NCBI GenBank assembly: GCA_023055505.1
Contig: JALIRH010000063.1
Location: forward strand, 1,939,501-2,003,500
Direction: 5' to 3'
DNA length: 64,000 bases
Origin: Callipepla californica brunnescens
Lineage: Eukaryota; Chordata; Aves; Galliformes; Odontophoridae
Below are positions 48,999 through 59,600 of this stretch, piece after piece. The translations under genes were made by a program, and so were the position numbers. Position 1 is the stretch's first letter; each line of letters opens with the position of its first letter. Below the pieces are notes generated by a model. That model was not told the origin of the DNA. It saw only the letters and a program-made list of their open reading frames with translations, and did no database searches.

Positions 48999-51900
48999 CT
49001 AGAATTAGTACATCTCTCCAGGCACTAAACCCAAATGGATTTTCTGAACAAAGGAGCGAGGAGATTCCAGAACCTCAGCCTTGCATTCAGAAGATTCACA
49101 TTTCTAAAGCTATTGCATGAACCAAACAAATGCCAAATACTTTCAGTCTGGCAGAAATCCTTTGGAAAGGTAACGTCACCTCCTGACAACTTGATGAGTG
49201 TGCAGTGTCACTGCACAACTGTGCTGCCCAAGTAAGCATGCACCAGGATAAGTGAGGAAAGAGGTAATGTGGTAACAGAAAATGCTGCACTAGCACGCCT
49301 TTGTTTCTAGAGAACCATGTAAGGAGAGAAGGACTTTCCTGGAGAAGACTGCAACAGGTGCCCTTGCAAAGGACAAGAAGTTCTGAGCAACAAAATGCAC
49401 AGCCATTGGATTGCCTTTGCCTTAGCTGTGGGGGTTTGCCTTTGAAAGGGGCTGGGAGGAATTGTGAAGCTCATGAAAGGCAGCGCTGGATCTTCATTCT
49501 TACTCTTCATTTCTAAATCTCCCGAACCATTTATTTCCTGGGCTATAACTATAAGCTGCCCCAGTTGCCAGTTTTCAATCCACTTTCCACTAGTCTTGTC
49601 ATGAAATCTGATAAACAAAATACCCTTTTCTCGGGAGAGCTGGGTCCAGGTTGAAAGCGGTGAAGGCCGAAGCCCTGCCTGGATGCTCTGAGGTGGTGTT
49701 CCTCATGTGATGGTGCTGCAGGCTTTCCAAACCCTACAGCACCATATTGCCATGCTGTCCCAGAGGAGTCGCATTTGGGATCTGCTCCTTGTGGCACATT
49801 TGTGGTGCAGCTCATCGTGTGAGGAGAGTTTAGAACCTCTTGTCTAAGAACAGAGAATTTTGCTGGAACTGAAGACCAGATAATGTGCTGACAGACTCAC
49901 ATCCCTGTACAAGACCTGACTTTGCATTCTTTCACAGAACATTTAATGTAAGTTTAATGGACAGATATCTCTACTAGTAGCTGGACTGGTGCTGCCACTT
50001 CTTTGTATCATAAACCAGGTGCAGTAATTACTGTCATGTTACTCTGTGTTTATTTTCTACCAAACAGTACATAACTCTTCATACCATTCCTACTTCCATC
50101 CCATCCATCTCTAATCAGATCAACGTGGATAACTTTGCTTCTTTTCTGGTGGAAAAATGTGTGTCTATGTAGATAGCTCAGGTGCCATCTGTCAAAGGAA
50201 AATGAGAATGCCCACCTTTACATTTGCGAGTGAAATAGTATTCAGGATGTTGGAGAGACGTGTAATGTTACTGGGTAATGAAGTGAGGAGACTGTTATTA
50301 TACCTCCATATATTAAGGTAATTGTGGCTGAAACAGGGAGGAGCAAAGCTGCTCTAGGCTGAACAAATAAACACTCACGTGTCATCATCATGACGTGCAG
50401 CAGCTCCCATACATCTCTGCGTGTCTGCCTGTTACAGGCACATGCAAATGTGTGCATGGCCACACAACCATGCACAAACATTGTGACACAGCAAAAAGCG
50501 CCTGCAAGAAGAGAGAGCTAAAAAAGGCTGATGGAATGATAGCAGCATCCAAACTTCCTGCCAGGGCGTGCCGTGGGTGGCAGGATAAATCTATTTCTTC
50601 CCCTCTGGGAACAGCTGCCTGCTGGAGAGAACTAGGCAGTGTAGTAGCTTAGCATTGCAGTTTATTAGAAGAGGGATTCTGGACTATGATGATTCTTAAT
50701 AAACTGGTCAGAGTGATAAAACAGCCATTCCAGTGCTGAAAGCTGAGGAGCTGCTGTACAGTTCCTTGGTGGAAGAGGAAGCAACTGAGAGATTGACTTT
50801 TGCTGTGGGAGGGCAAAGCGCAGGGAGCTGGTCCACAAGGAACATTTATTGAATGCAGGCAAAGGACTGTACTCATTATTCAATGTGTTGCAGCTACAGG
50901 AAAGATGGAAAGGACCATTCTGCTGCTCATCTGCCAGCTATCTCTAAGCTGGTGCTTGTTAGTACAGAGAAGCTGATAGCATCCCTCTGGTACACTCAGA
51001 CTAGAACTAGCAGTTGCTCGGGTTGTGTTCCCAGCCAAACCTTGTCTCCTTAGTGCTCACCATTGCCTGGAGTCCTGCGTTCTCCACCTTACAAAATTTT
51101 GGGCTGTCGTGGCCATAATGCAGATGTCCTCACGTGGACTGAAGTTGCTTACAACTTTGACTGAGCAGCAGGTCTTGCTTGCAGGTCTTGACACGTTGCC
51201 CAATATGCAGCTGCACATAATGGTTTACAGCATGACAAAACAAATGTCTGGCTGTAGAAAAGGTGGATTTTTGTTTTACTCCACCTGTTTAGGGAAAGTC
51301 CAGCAACATCTGAAGAACCCTGAGGAGGACTGAGTCACTGTCAGAGGCCTTCCTGTGCTCCAGTCCTACAAGGTAACTCAGCAGAGCCCAGCAATTTGAA
51401 AGAACCTCTCAAGGATTAAAAATATCGATCAGTGACTGCTGGACCATGGTGAGGCCAAGTCAAGCTCTGACAATCGCTCTTACAGCGATCTTATCTTAGT
51501 GGAGTGGGTCAAGAGTACCTTGGACAAAGGTCTCCCACTCAAAATGGCTTATTGGGAAAGAGGATCCCTCTGCAAAACATTGGTGCTCTCAAGTTTTTTG
51601 AGCTTCCTGGTTCTGATGAATGTTTCTATATCATTTCAATTTTCAAAAATAAAAATACTAACACAAATAATATCAAAATGGCTATCAAGCATTCCCTGCA
51701 CCGAGAACATCTTTTAGTAAATAAAATACTTGATAACTTAATGTATCCACTTTTATTTACTGTATATGTGGTATTCAGCAAATAAAAGTTCAGATGTATT
51801 TTCAAGACAAAAAGAGGTAGAAAAATATTGACAAAAATGTCATGGGCTCCTGACAGAGAAGAAATGGGCCTATTTCAGACCCCGTGAAAATGGAAGGAGA

Positions 51901-52562
51901 GTTGAAATGTCATTCAAGACGGGTTTATGTGCCCAAAAGCTTTTCTCATTTTTTTTTTTTCCCCCAGCTATAATGATTGGTCTTTTAAAAGATATTAGCC
52001 TTATTGACATTTTTAGATAATCACAGCCCAACAACCCTGCTGCCACAATCTCTTCTCTAAATTCCAGCCTTCCTCCTCCTGCTCTCCCTCCTTCTCTGCG
52101 TGCTGTGTCTGAGGATGCTCAGTATTGAGACAGACATCTGTTTGGGTAAATGCGGCCTCTGGTGTAAGGCAAGTTGTTGTTGTGCTGCTTTCAGAATGCC
52201 CTGTGCATGCAGACTTGGTCGTTTCCTTACGGTACAATAATATTTCTGGTGACCCTTAGAGTAAAACTTGGTGGACAACCCGGTTTTGTACAAAGAGATT
52301 CGCCTTTCTGTTTAATTTTCTCCCTTTTGTTACTAATCATATCACTGCAAAATGTAGTTTACAGCAATATAAATAGGATCTGTTGCTGGAGGGGACTGTA
52401 CAGCTTCTGTCAACTTTTCAGCACCCAAATGTGAAACAGAAGCAATTAAACTCTGAGGGGAAAAAAGTAACAGTGTGGAACACATCAGAAATCGGGTCAT
52501 GAATTCACACAGATGGGGAAGCCAGGAAGCAGAGGGAAAGCAGGATTTTGATTGACTCGCCG

Positions 52563-53279
52563 TCAACAGTAAATGAGCCATTGGCAGTTTACTGTCAATT
52601 TTTTGGCTTTTAATCTGCAAGTTCCAGAGGTGATGGCACCCTCCCCTACCCACTGCTTGAGGGAGGGAAGGGAGGGGAAATTGGGGCAGAAAAGGCCATG
52701 GCCAAAGTTCAGGTGAGAGCAGGGGATGGGGTCAGCATCACAGTGGGAGGAAGGCGTTTTTTTCATTCTCTCAATGCGACACGCAGAGCTAAAATTAAAC
52801 AATATCCAGGCGATACAGTCATGAGCGTTAAAAATATGCCACCCAAATGGGATGTGAGGTCTCTGCAGATTAAATAATAATAGCTTTGTGCTATTAATTA
52901 GAGGCATTGGCCAGTTCCAAACCCCACAGTGATACAAACATAGCTGAACAGAATGCTTGCTCCAAAGAATTTTTGAAGCAAAGGGGAGGCAGGAAGAAGC
53001 AGACACCTCCCAGTTGAAGGCAGGAGCTTGTTTGCACTTACAGAACATTTGCTGAATTGGCTGTGAGGAAGGGGATGTAATGCTCAAATCACTCCCCTCC
53101 TGTGCCAGTCCAGTGTCCTCCAGTACAAAACCAGCCACAAGCCAGTGGGCAACAGCAGGGCACTGCACAGGAGAGACATTTGCCCTTGCTTGCTGGGATG
53201 TGCCCAAGGGCTGGCCCAAGCTCAGTGGGACCTGTGGGATTTTGCATACTATTGGGGTTTTTAGCATGCAGAAGCTCAA
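52563..53279 (-). other. Long unrecognised open frame (238 codons), probably noncoding
   Basis: It has an ATG start and no stop for 238 codons, the longest frame not explained by a repeat. The predicted product is rich in Cys, Ser, Pro and Trp, with no signal peptide, membrane pattern or family I recognise. No splice sites or promoter were identified, and plus-strand frames of up to 121 codons overlap it. Assuming equal base frequencies, I estimate by hand that about 0.07 frames this long would occur in the window by chance. That is suggestive but not decisive. Confidence 0.15.
52781..52930. promoter_or_regulatory. Candidate conserved noncoding element
   Basis: An AT-rich block contains TAATTA (52895-52900) within ATTAATTA and several related ATTAAA/TAATAATA strings, in a repeat-free setting. 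Such clusters resemble homeodomain-bound developmental enhancers. Conservation cannot be seen from one sequence, so this is a guess. Confidence 0.15.
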
Positions 53280-56200
53280 TATAGATCTCCCTTTTGAGCA
53301 GCAGCGCAGCGCTTCTGAGAATGAAACAATCAGTTATAAATGTAACCTTGCAGCAAAGCTTCAAGGGGGAGTTATACATGCCAGCAAATTTTCACTGTTT
53401 ATTCATTCTAGACATACTTATAGACTAATTCTCCTCTTACTCTGATTTTATATCAATTATTCGCCATTGATTGAGTGGAGTTAATTTAAATTTACAGCAG
53501 CGTAAGTGAGGAAAAGCTGCTCATAATCAGTAGCAAGTTAATTCTGCCACCTTTACTCACCATGAATAGTACCTTACTCATTGAATAATCCTATAAATTC
53601 CTCTCGGGGTTTCTTGCAGAATAGGATAATATGTGATCTGAGTAAGGATGGCAAATACTTTTCATACTTTTCAAATCAATTACTCAAGTGGACTGGGCTT
53701 GGTGATATAGCACCAGATTCTATGTGTACACCCAAGATTTATAGAGAAAAAATGACCTGGTAATACTGTGTGTTCTGTAAAAAAAGGAGCAAGGCCATGC
53801 CATGATTAATACCCTTGAGTCAGAGCTGACACAAAGAATTCAGACTTAATCTGAGAACCTCAGATGTTCGGCTATGCATTCTTCATAATTTTCTTATGTG
53901 CATATTTTAATGACATTTCCTGCCTACCATATGCCTTGGAGTTTGGGAGAGGTGTGATGTAAGAAAGGACAAAAAATGTAATCACAGCACTATTTGGGCA
54001 GACACCATTGGAGCATTCTTTCTCATGTGAGACCATCATCCATTTACACTGCGTATTTTCTCGTACTTGTGAAGTGACTTCTTGAATACCTCTTACTGGT
54101 AGAAAATTAATATGAAATGGTATTAGGCTGGGGTAATACTTGCTGAATATTTTGCTAAGAAACCGCATTTACAATGGCAGTCCTCGTGCAGCCTATGCTT
54201 GTGCGGAAGGGATTTACTTGAATGAGACCAGCCTCTGTTTGGTTGGCCTGGCCACGGTCTGAGTTATGATGAAAACTTAGAGAGATTGAATGTGGCAAGC
54301 ACAAGAGGCAACTTCATTTAAAAGATTTTTAATTTTTTTTTCATCTGAAAGTCATTTATAACACCGTTGAGGACAAACTCAAGATTTCTCAATGATGGCT
54401 TGGCTCTGTGTTCACAATTTAGTGCAACTGTTAAAAAAAAAGCTTAGAAACTTAAGAATAATGGTATATGTTTTACTTTTTTTTTTGTTGTTTGTCTTTA
54501 CCAAAAACAATACCATCTTGTTATCATTTAGGAGACATAGATAAATGTATAAAATAATTAACTATGTACTTATTAATCTTTTGAGAATGATTTATCTTGA
54601 AGACAAGCACTCGTAAGCAAAAATTATATTAAATTCTTAATCAAACAAAATAGAGGCTTAGAATAAAAGCCCTTCCGCAGGTTATCTATTGTGATCTATA
54701 CTAGGAGATAGGATCTGTGCCTCTACAGTGGAATGTGCCTTGTTTCTGTTGAGCCAAACATCTTTCCAGGGGCAGGCTTCTGGCAAAAATCATATGCTTT
54801 TCTTGCTTTGACAATACAAAGGGGGCAGGAAAGGAAATGGAGACCAGGAGCCAGCAGAGGAGATGTCAAGAAGAAGCTCAAGAGACATGCATTTCCTTGA
54901 GTTTAACTCCTCAGTCCTACAGTAAGGCAGGCTGCACCAGGCAGGATATATTAAAACTGTGATGCAGAATGGGACGTCAGGTATATTTTTGCAGTACTAA
55001 AGGAGCATGCTTCTGCATACATGTGCACTGCCAGTTCTACTACAACGATTCAGACCTAGGAGGTGGTTTCTGAGAAGGTAGAGGGGTAATCTCCCCTAGT
55101 GCAGGTGGAAGGGTGGCAGCTGGATGAAGTTCAGACACTGCCCTGGAGAGCTCAGTGAGGACAGTGATGGCCAGGACCAGCGGCCAGGACTGCACAGCCT
55201 GTGCCTGGCTCTGCGTGTTCCATGATAAATGGAAATTGCTTGTCTCTACCTGACTGCATGCATTTCCACTTGATGGGTTTTATATTTACATGTCTCCATT
55301 GGAGGAATGTGCAAGTATGGAAGTGCAGAAATTTTCAGGACATCTAAGCAACCTGACTTCTTTAATTTCTTCTTTTAAGAATAATCTTATGATGCATTTC
55401 TAACTGTGAAAATACATTCTTTCACCAAGGGAAGGACTCTTCATGATTAAGAGAGACACAAAGATGTTTTGACATCTGAGATGGCTACAGATCGGTGAAA
55501 CCATCTCATTACTCTCATTACTCTTAGACTGATGACCGCACACATTTGGCATTGTGCTGCAGAGCCAACCTTAGTTCTGTCTCAAATCCAGGTAATCCTT
55601 GTGAATGGTAGGGCAATTTTAGTGTGTGCAGGGCAAAGTATGATCTTTGTAGCATGGACAAGGCAGTGGATATCACTGACATGTATATCCATACATGTTT
55701 GTGTAGTTTGTGGTGGGCAAGATGAGAAAATGCAGATAGGAATTTGTTTACATTTGCTATTGATCTGTTAGATGATTTATTTGACCTTCTGCTTCAATTC
55801 ATTGCCACTTACAGTCCTGCCTATTTTGACTGTAAACCTTCAGGAAAAGGATTATTCCTAGCCTGGAGGCTTCTTGATAATGTGTGAATCCCTAGATGAT
55901 TCTATGATAATAATAATAGTCAAGAAGACAGAAAGATGGTTTTAAATGCACTGTGGTAAATTAAATGTTTGTGAGGGAAAATCCATAGAAACACCAGAAG
56001 AAATGGGGTAATTTTGATATGGATACATTTCAGCTAGTAACTGTATGAGCTGGAGGGAAAGGTTGTGGAAGGACTGTACAATCAACAGGCAGACAACCTA
56101 CCTATATTTAAGATGGTTGTTCTTAAAAGCAAGCTTATGAAGGGGAGTTTTGCTCTGGTTACAGATGAAACAGTGGGAACTGGACTCAAAAGGCCAAAGA

Positions 56201-56521
56201 ATTCTCATCTCTGGTCTCGTGTCCAGCACACACAGGGAAAGGACACGAAATCAGTGGCTCGTGTGATAAGAGCATCCCAAGTTATTTTTATATAACTCAC
56301 TCTGCATTATTGCATTCTGCCTTAGTTAAGAACCAAGTAGATTTCTGAAGCAACAGGTAAAATCAGCATTATAAATTTCACAGAGCAGAGTGGTTTAACA
56401 GAGATGAAGCAACTTCACCATGCAAAGAAAAACTATGCTTCACTAACCAGCAGCATTTTATTTTTCCTGTCTGCAAAAATGAGACAAGGGAAAACCAAGT
56501 AACACAATTTCTGGTGTACTT

Positions 56522-56553
56522 AAAAAAGAAACAAACAAACAAAAAAAAAAACA
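56522..56553 (+). repeat. A-rich (CAAA)n simple repeat
   Basis: CAAA units run into a stretch of eleven A residues. It lies 360 bases before a minus-strand CR1, and no retroelement body ends here. Confidence 0.8.
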
Positions 56554-56913
56554 ACCATAAATAATAGGAAATCAAGGTTTCAACAAAATGTATACACATA
56601 AAAAGAGGTTTCCAGAAGCAGGGAGAGGCTGGGTTGCCTGATTGAAGCAATAATATTCAGTGTTTCCTAGAGAGCTAAAGAGATCAACAGAGTACAAAAC
56701 TGCAGAAAATGTTTCAGAGCTGAGGAGACCACAAAAAATAACAACAGCTACAACAACAGTAGCTGAAATTTACCTAAAAAGATGCTTCAGTGTGGTGAAT
56801 GATTAAAGCTACTACCACATACTACCCTTTACCATTCTGAATATAACACAAATCAACTGTAAAACTGGACTATTACCAAATTCAATTGAGTAAGAACTGT
56901 GCTGCATATACAG

Positions 56914-57886
56914 TCTTAGAATCACCAATATTGGAAAAGAATTCCAAGATCATCCAGTCCAACCATCCACCTATCACAAATATTTCCTCACTAAACCATG
57001 TCTCTCAGCATCTACACATTTCTTGAACATTTTTGGGGACAGTGATCCTACTACCTCTCTGAGCAGCCCATTTCAGCACATGATCATTCTTTCAGAGAAG
57101 AAATTTTTCCTTTAATCCAGCCTGAACCTCCCCTGGCACAACTTGAGGCCATTCACTAGTTACATGGGAGAAGATGCCCATCCCCATCTCGACACAACAT
57201 ACCTTCAGGCAATTGTAGAGAAAGATAAAGGTCACCCCTGGGTCTCCTCTAGACTAGACAATTCCAGTTCCCTCAACCACTCCTCGTAAGACCTGTACTC
57301 CGGTTCCCCCACCAGTTTTGTTGCCCTTCTCTGGACACACTCCATGGCCTCAATGTCTTTCTTGTAGTGAGGGGCCCGAAAATGAACACAGTACTTCAGG
57401 CCTCACCAGAGCTGAGTATAGAAAGATGATCACCTCCCTGCTCCTTCTGGCAACACAGTTTCTGATACAAGCCAAGATGCCACTGACCTTCCTGTCCACC
57501 TGTGCACGCTGCAGTCCCATGTTCAGCCCAGCATCAGCCAACACCCCCAGGTCAGTTTGTTCCACACAGTTTTCCAACCACTCTGCCCCAGGCCTGTAGC
57601 ACTGACTGGGGTTGCTGTGGCCAAAGTGCAGGACCCAATACGTGGTCCTGTTGAACTTCTTCCCATTGGCCTTGGCCCAGCTATCCAGCCTGTCCAGATA
57701 CCTCTGAAGGGCCTTGTAATCCTCAGGCATATCAACACTCCCTCCCAACTTGCTGTCATCTGCAAAATCTCTGAGAGTGCACTCAATCCTGTTGTTTAGG
57801 TCATCAGTAAAGATACTAAACAGGACAGGGCCCAGTACCTACCATTGTGGAGCACAACTCATGACTGGTTGGATGTAATTGATACA
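56914..57886 (-). mobile_element. CR1 LINE, 5'-truncated (about 970 bp)
   Basis: In reverse orientation the element ends at 56914 with the CR1 3' terminus ('tagaatcaccaatattgga', then 'gatcatccagtccaaccatc'). It extends through the 3' UTR into the ORF2 C-terminal coding region and is truncated near 57886. It differs from its plus-strand neighbour at 58.56 kb in 3' end type, so the two are separate insertions from different subfamilies. Internal stops and frameshifts make it inactive. Confidence 0.93.
57350..57760 (-). pseudogene. CR1 ORF2 reverse-transcriptase C-terminal remnant
   Basis: A minus-strand frame of 132 codons (57350-57748) reads as the region following the CR1 reverse-transcriptase core. 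It has a [16 protein letters not shown] segment, then [24 protein letters not shown] and ALVRPEVL. A second frame (57523-57786) carries the upstream 'LSEILQ' part after a frameshift. The polymerase catalytic core is not included, so no enzyme activity is possible. Confidence 0.85.
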
Positions 57887-58561
57887 TAACAGGGTTCAAC
57901 CCATGTGCTTTACAACACAAGGCAGACCTACTTCTGCAAGATCAAGAGGAGCTGATAGGTTTCCTCTGCACATGGTTTGACACACCTTTGTTTCCAGGGC
58001 ACAAAGAAAAGTTGCCTCTTTCTAGTTCCCTCAAAAAAGACAATTTCTTCTGATGCCTGTAGCTTCATACACAAGAGACTTCTGCTTCAGTCAGAACTTC
58101 CATTTTAGGCCCATTTATTTGTCCTTCCCAACTGGCACTGCAGCCTGGTTCAGAGCACTCCCAGCCCTTTTTGTTCAGTTGAACAGAGTTTTAAAGTAAA
58201 CGTTCTATGTCTTTCTCTTGACAGAAAACACAGTGATTTCAGAGCTGATTAGCATTTTTCACAGAAATGTTTTCCCATCAGATAATTTGGTTTCACCTAA
58301 ACTGAAATTTGCAGTGAGAAAAATGTCAGTTCTGACAAAAAAATAAAAAAAGAGGTTTTTAAGCTGGGGCTGCAAGAAACATAACAAAATATTTAGTTTA
58401 GGGCTGACATTTCAACATAAAATGGCTTTTTGTTTCAGTTTATTCAAATTTAACAATGCCATAACTGGATGACACGTTGGATCATTGTGTTTTGCTATAA
58501 CATGTCTGGATCTTAACACTTACACTTTATGCCAGTTTTTTTACTTTCTCTTCACGTTCAA
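57887..58561. other. Unassigned spacer between opposed CR1 copies
   Basis: About 675 bases of AT-rich sequence with no recognisable gene or repeat. It would form the loop of a hairpin if the flanking inverted CR1 copies paired in RNA. Confidence 0.55.
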
Positions 58562-59066
58562 AAAGGAGAGGGACCTGGGTGTTCTGGTGGATGACAGGTT
58601 GGCCATGAGCCAGCAGTGTGCCTTGGTGGTTCAGAAGGCCAATGAGATCCTGGGGTGCATTAAAAAGAGCGTGGCCAGCAGGTCGAGGGAGGTGATCCTC
58701 CCCCTCTGCTCTGCCCTGGTGAGGCCTCACTTGGAGCACTGTGTCCAGTTCTGGGCTCCCTGCTACAAAAAAGACTGGAATCTCCTCAAAAGAGTCCAGC
58801 GGAAGGCTACGAAGATGATAAAGGATGTGGAACACCTCTCTTGTGAGGAGAGGCTGAGAGACCTGGGGCTTTTCAGCCTTGAGAAAAGAAGACTCAGAGG
58901 GCATCTGATCCACGTCTATAAATATCTACGGAGCAGAAGGCCAAGGGATGAGGCTGAACTCTTCTCAGCAGTGTATGGTGATGGGACGAGGGGAAATGAC
59001 CACAGACTGAAGCACATAGGAAAGTTCTGCACAAATGTGTGTGGGAACTTCTTCACACTGCAGTGA
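58562..59066 (+). pseudogene. CR1 ORF2 C-terminal fragment, frame still open
   Basis: About 167 codons remain open from the truncation point, within a 193-codon frame (58485-59066) whose first part is flanking DNA. Recognisable CR1 pieces in order are [55 protein letters not shown], the VQRKATKMI block and [16 protein letters not shown], then [10 protein letters not shown] and NFFTLQ before a stop. The frame ends early compared with full-length ORF2, where coding continues into EHW-like residues. It follows the reverse-transcriptase core, so it has no catalytic residues. It is not a host gene. Confidence 0.88.
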
Positions 59067-59210
59067 TGGAGCACTGGTACAGGCTGGCAGGTTCCAGACC
59101 TGCCTGGACACCTACCTGTGAAACCTGGTTTAGGGAACTGCTTTGGCAGGGGGGGTTGGACTCAATGATCACTAGAGGTCCCTTCCAGCCCTACAATTCT
59201 GTGATTCTGA
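58562..59210 (+). mobile_element. CR1 LINE, 5'-truncated (about 650 bp)
   Basis: Begins with 'aaaaggagagggacctgggt', inside the ORF2 C-terminal region, and runs through the end of ORF2 and the 3' UTR to ATTCTGTGATTCTGA. Compared with the 14.4- and 18.7-kb copies, about 40-50 bases are missing around 59088 ('caggctggcaggttccagac'), where those copies have a gtggtgtagt-type block. It is the best preserved CR1 here and probably the youngest by appearance. Confidence 0.94.
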
Positions 59211-59483
59211 AATTATCTTGAAATTCCCATGGAAAGAAGCTGCCATTCCCTCCTCCACCCTCACGCCAGGGGAGAGACCATTCTGAAGCTGGAGGAGCTG
59301 ATGGGAAAGACAGGCAGCCTCGTTTTGCACCCTGCTTTCTCAGACATGGCTGAGACACATACAGCTGGCCAAAGCATTTCTTAAAGCCCCTGGCTGGTTG
59401 GGCAGTTATGGGTTTATTTTCCTTAAAATCAATGCAGAACGCTTGACTACATCCCAAGCAATGCTTTGGAAAATCCTTAAATC
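59211..59483. other. Unassigned noncoding sequence
   Basis: Nothing recognised. Confidence 0.5.
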
Positions 59484-59600
59484 CTGTTTGTAAATTAGGA
59501 ATAACAGTACTTGCCTGTCTCACATGAGAGGGCTGTGAGTCTTAATTAATTGGTGCTTATAAAATTCTCTCAGATTCTTGAAAGATGCTGCAGAAATCTA
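59484..59600 (+). mobile_element. MIR-like SINE 3' tail
   Basis: The best MIR-like match in the window. 'aataacagtacttgcctgtc', 'tcacatgagagggctgtgag', 'tcttaattaattggtgctta' and 'taaaattctctcagattctt' follow the MIR 3' tail order closely (a gataatagtacttgcctatctcatagggttgttgtgaggattaa pattern, then a tgtaaagcgctttgagat pattern). Only the 3' half is present. Orientation is plus. Confidence 0.65.

Larger units (their letters stand above)
45404..56913. other. Unassigned noncoding sequence
   Basis: About 11.5 kb with only faint MIR-like remnants and simple repeats. The longest open frame in the window that is not part of a repeat lies here: 238 codons, minus, 52563-53279. It has no recognisable domain, and an AT-rich homeodomain-motif cluster (52781-52930) lies inside it. 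A 9-bp hairpin is at 47539-47563. No exon can be supported. Confidence 0.5.

Noticed and set aside
55850..55920. Possible CR1 3' end ('gatgattctatgataataat')
   Set aside because: Only the terminal string is present; the conserved block upstream is missing, so chance is likely.
57318..57599. 93-codon plus-strand frame
   Set aside because: It is antisense to the CR1 ORF2 remnant on the minus strand.
58485..59066. 193-codon open frame as a host gene
   Set aside because: From about 58562 it is CR1 ORF2 C-terminal sequence; the first 25 codons are flanking DNA.
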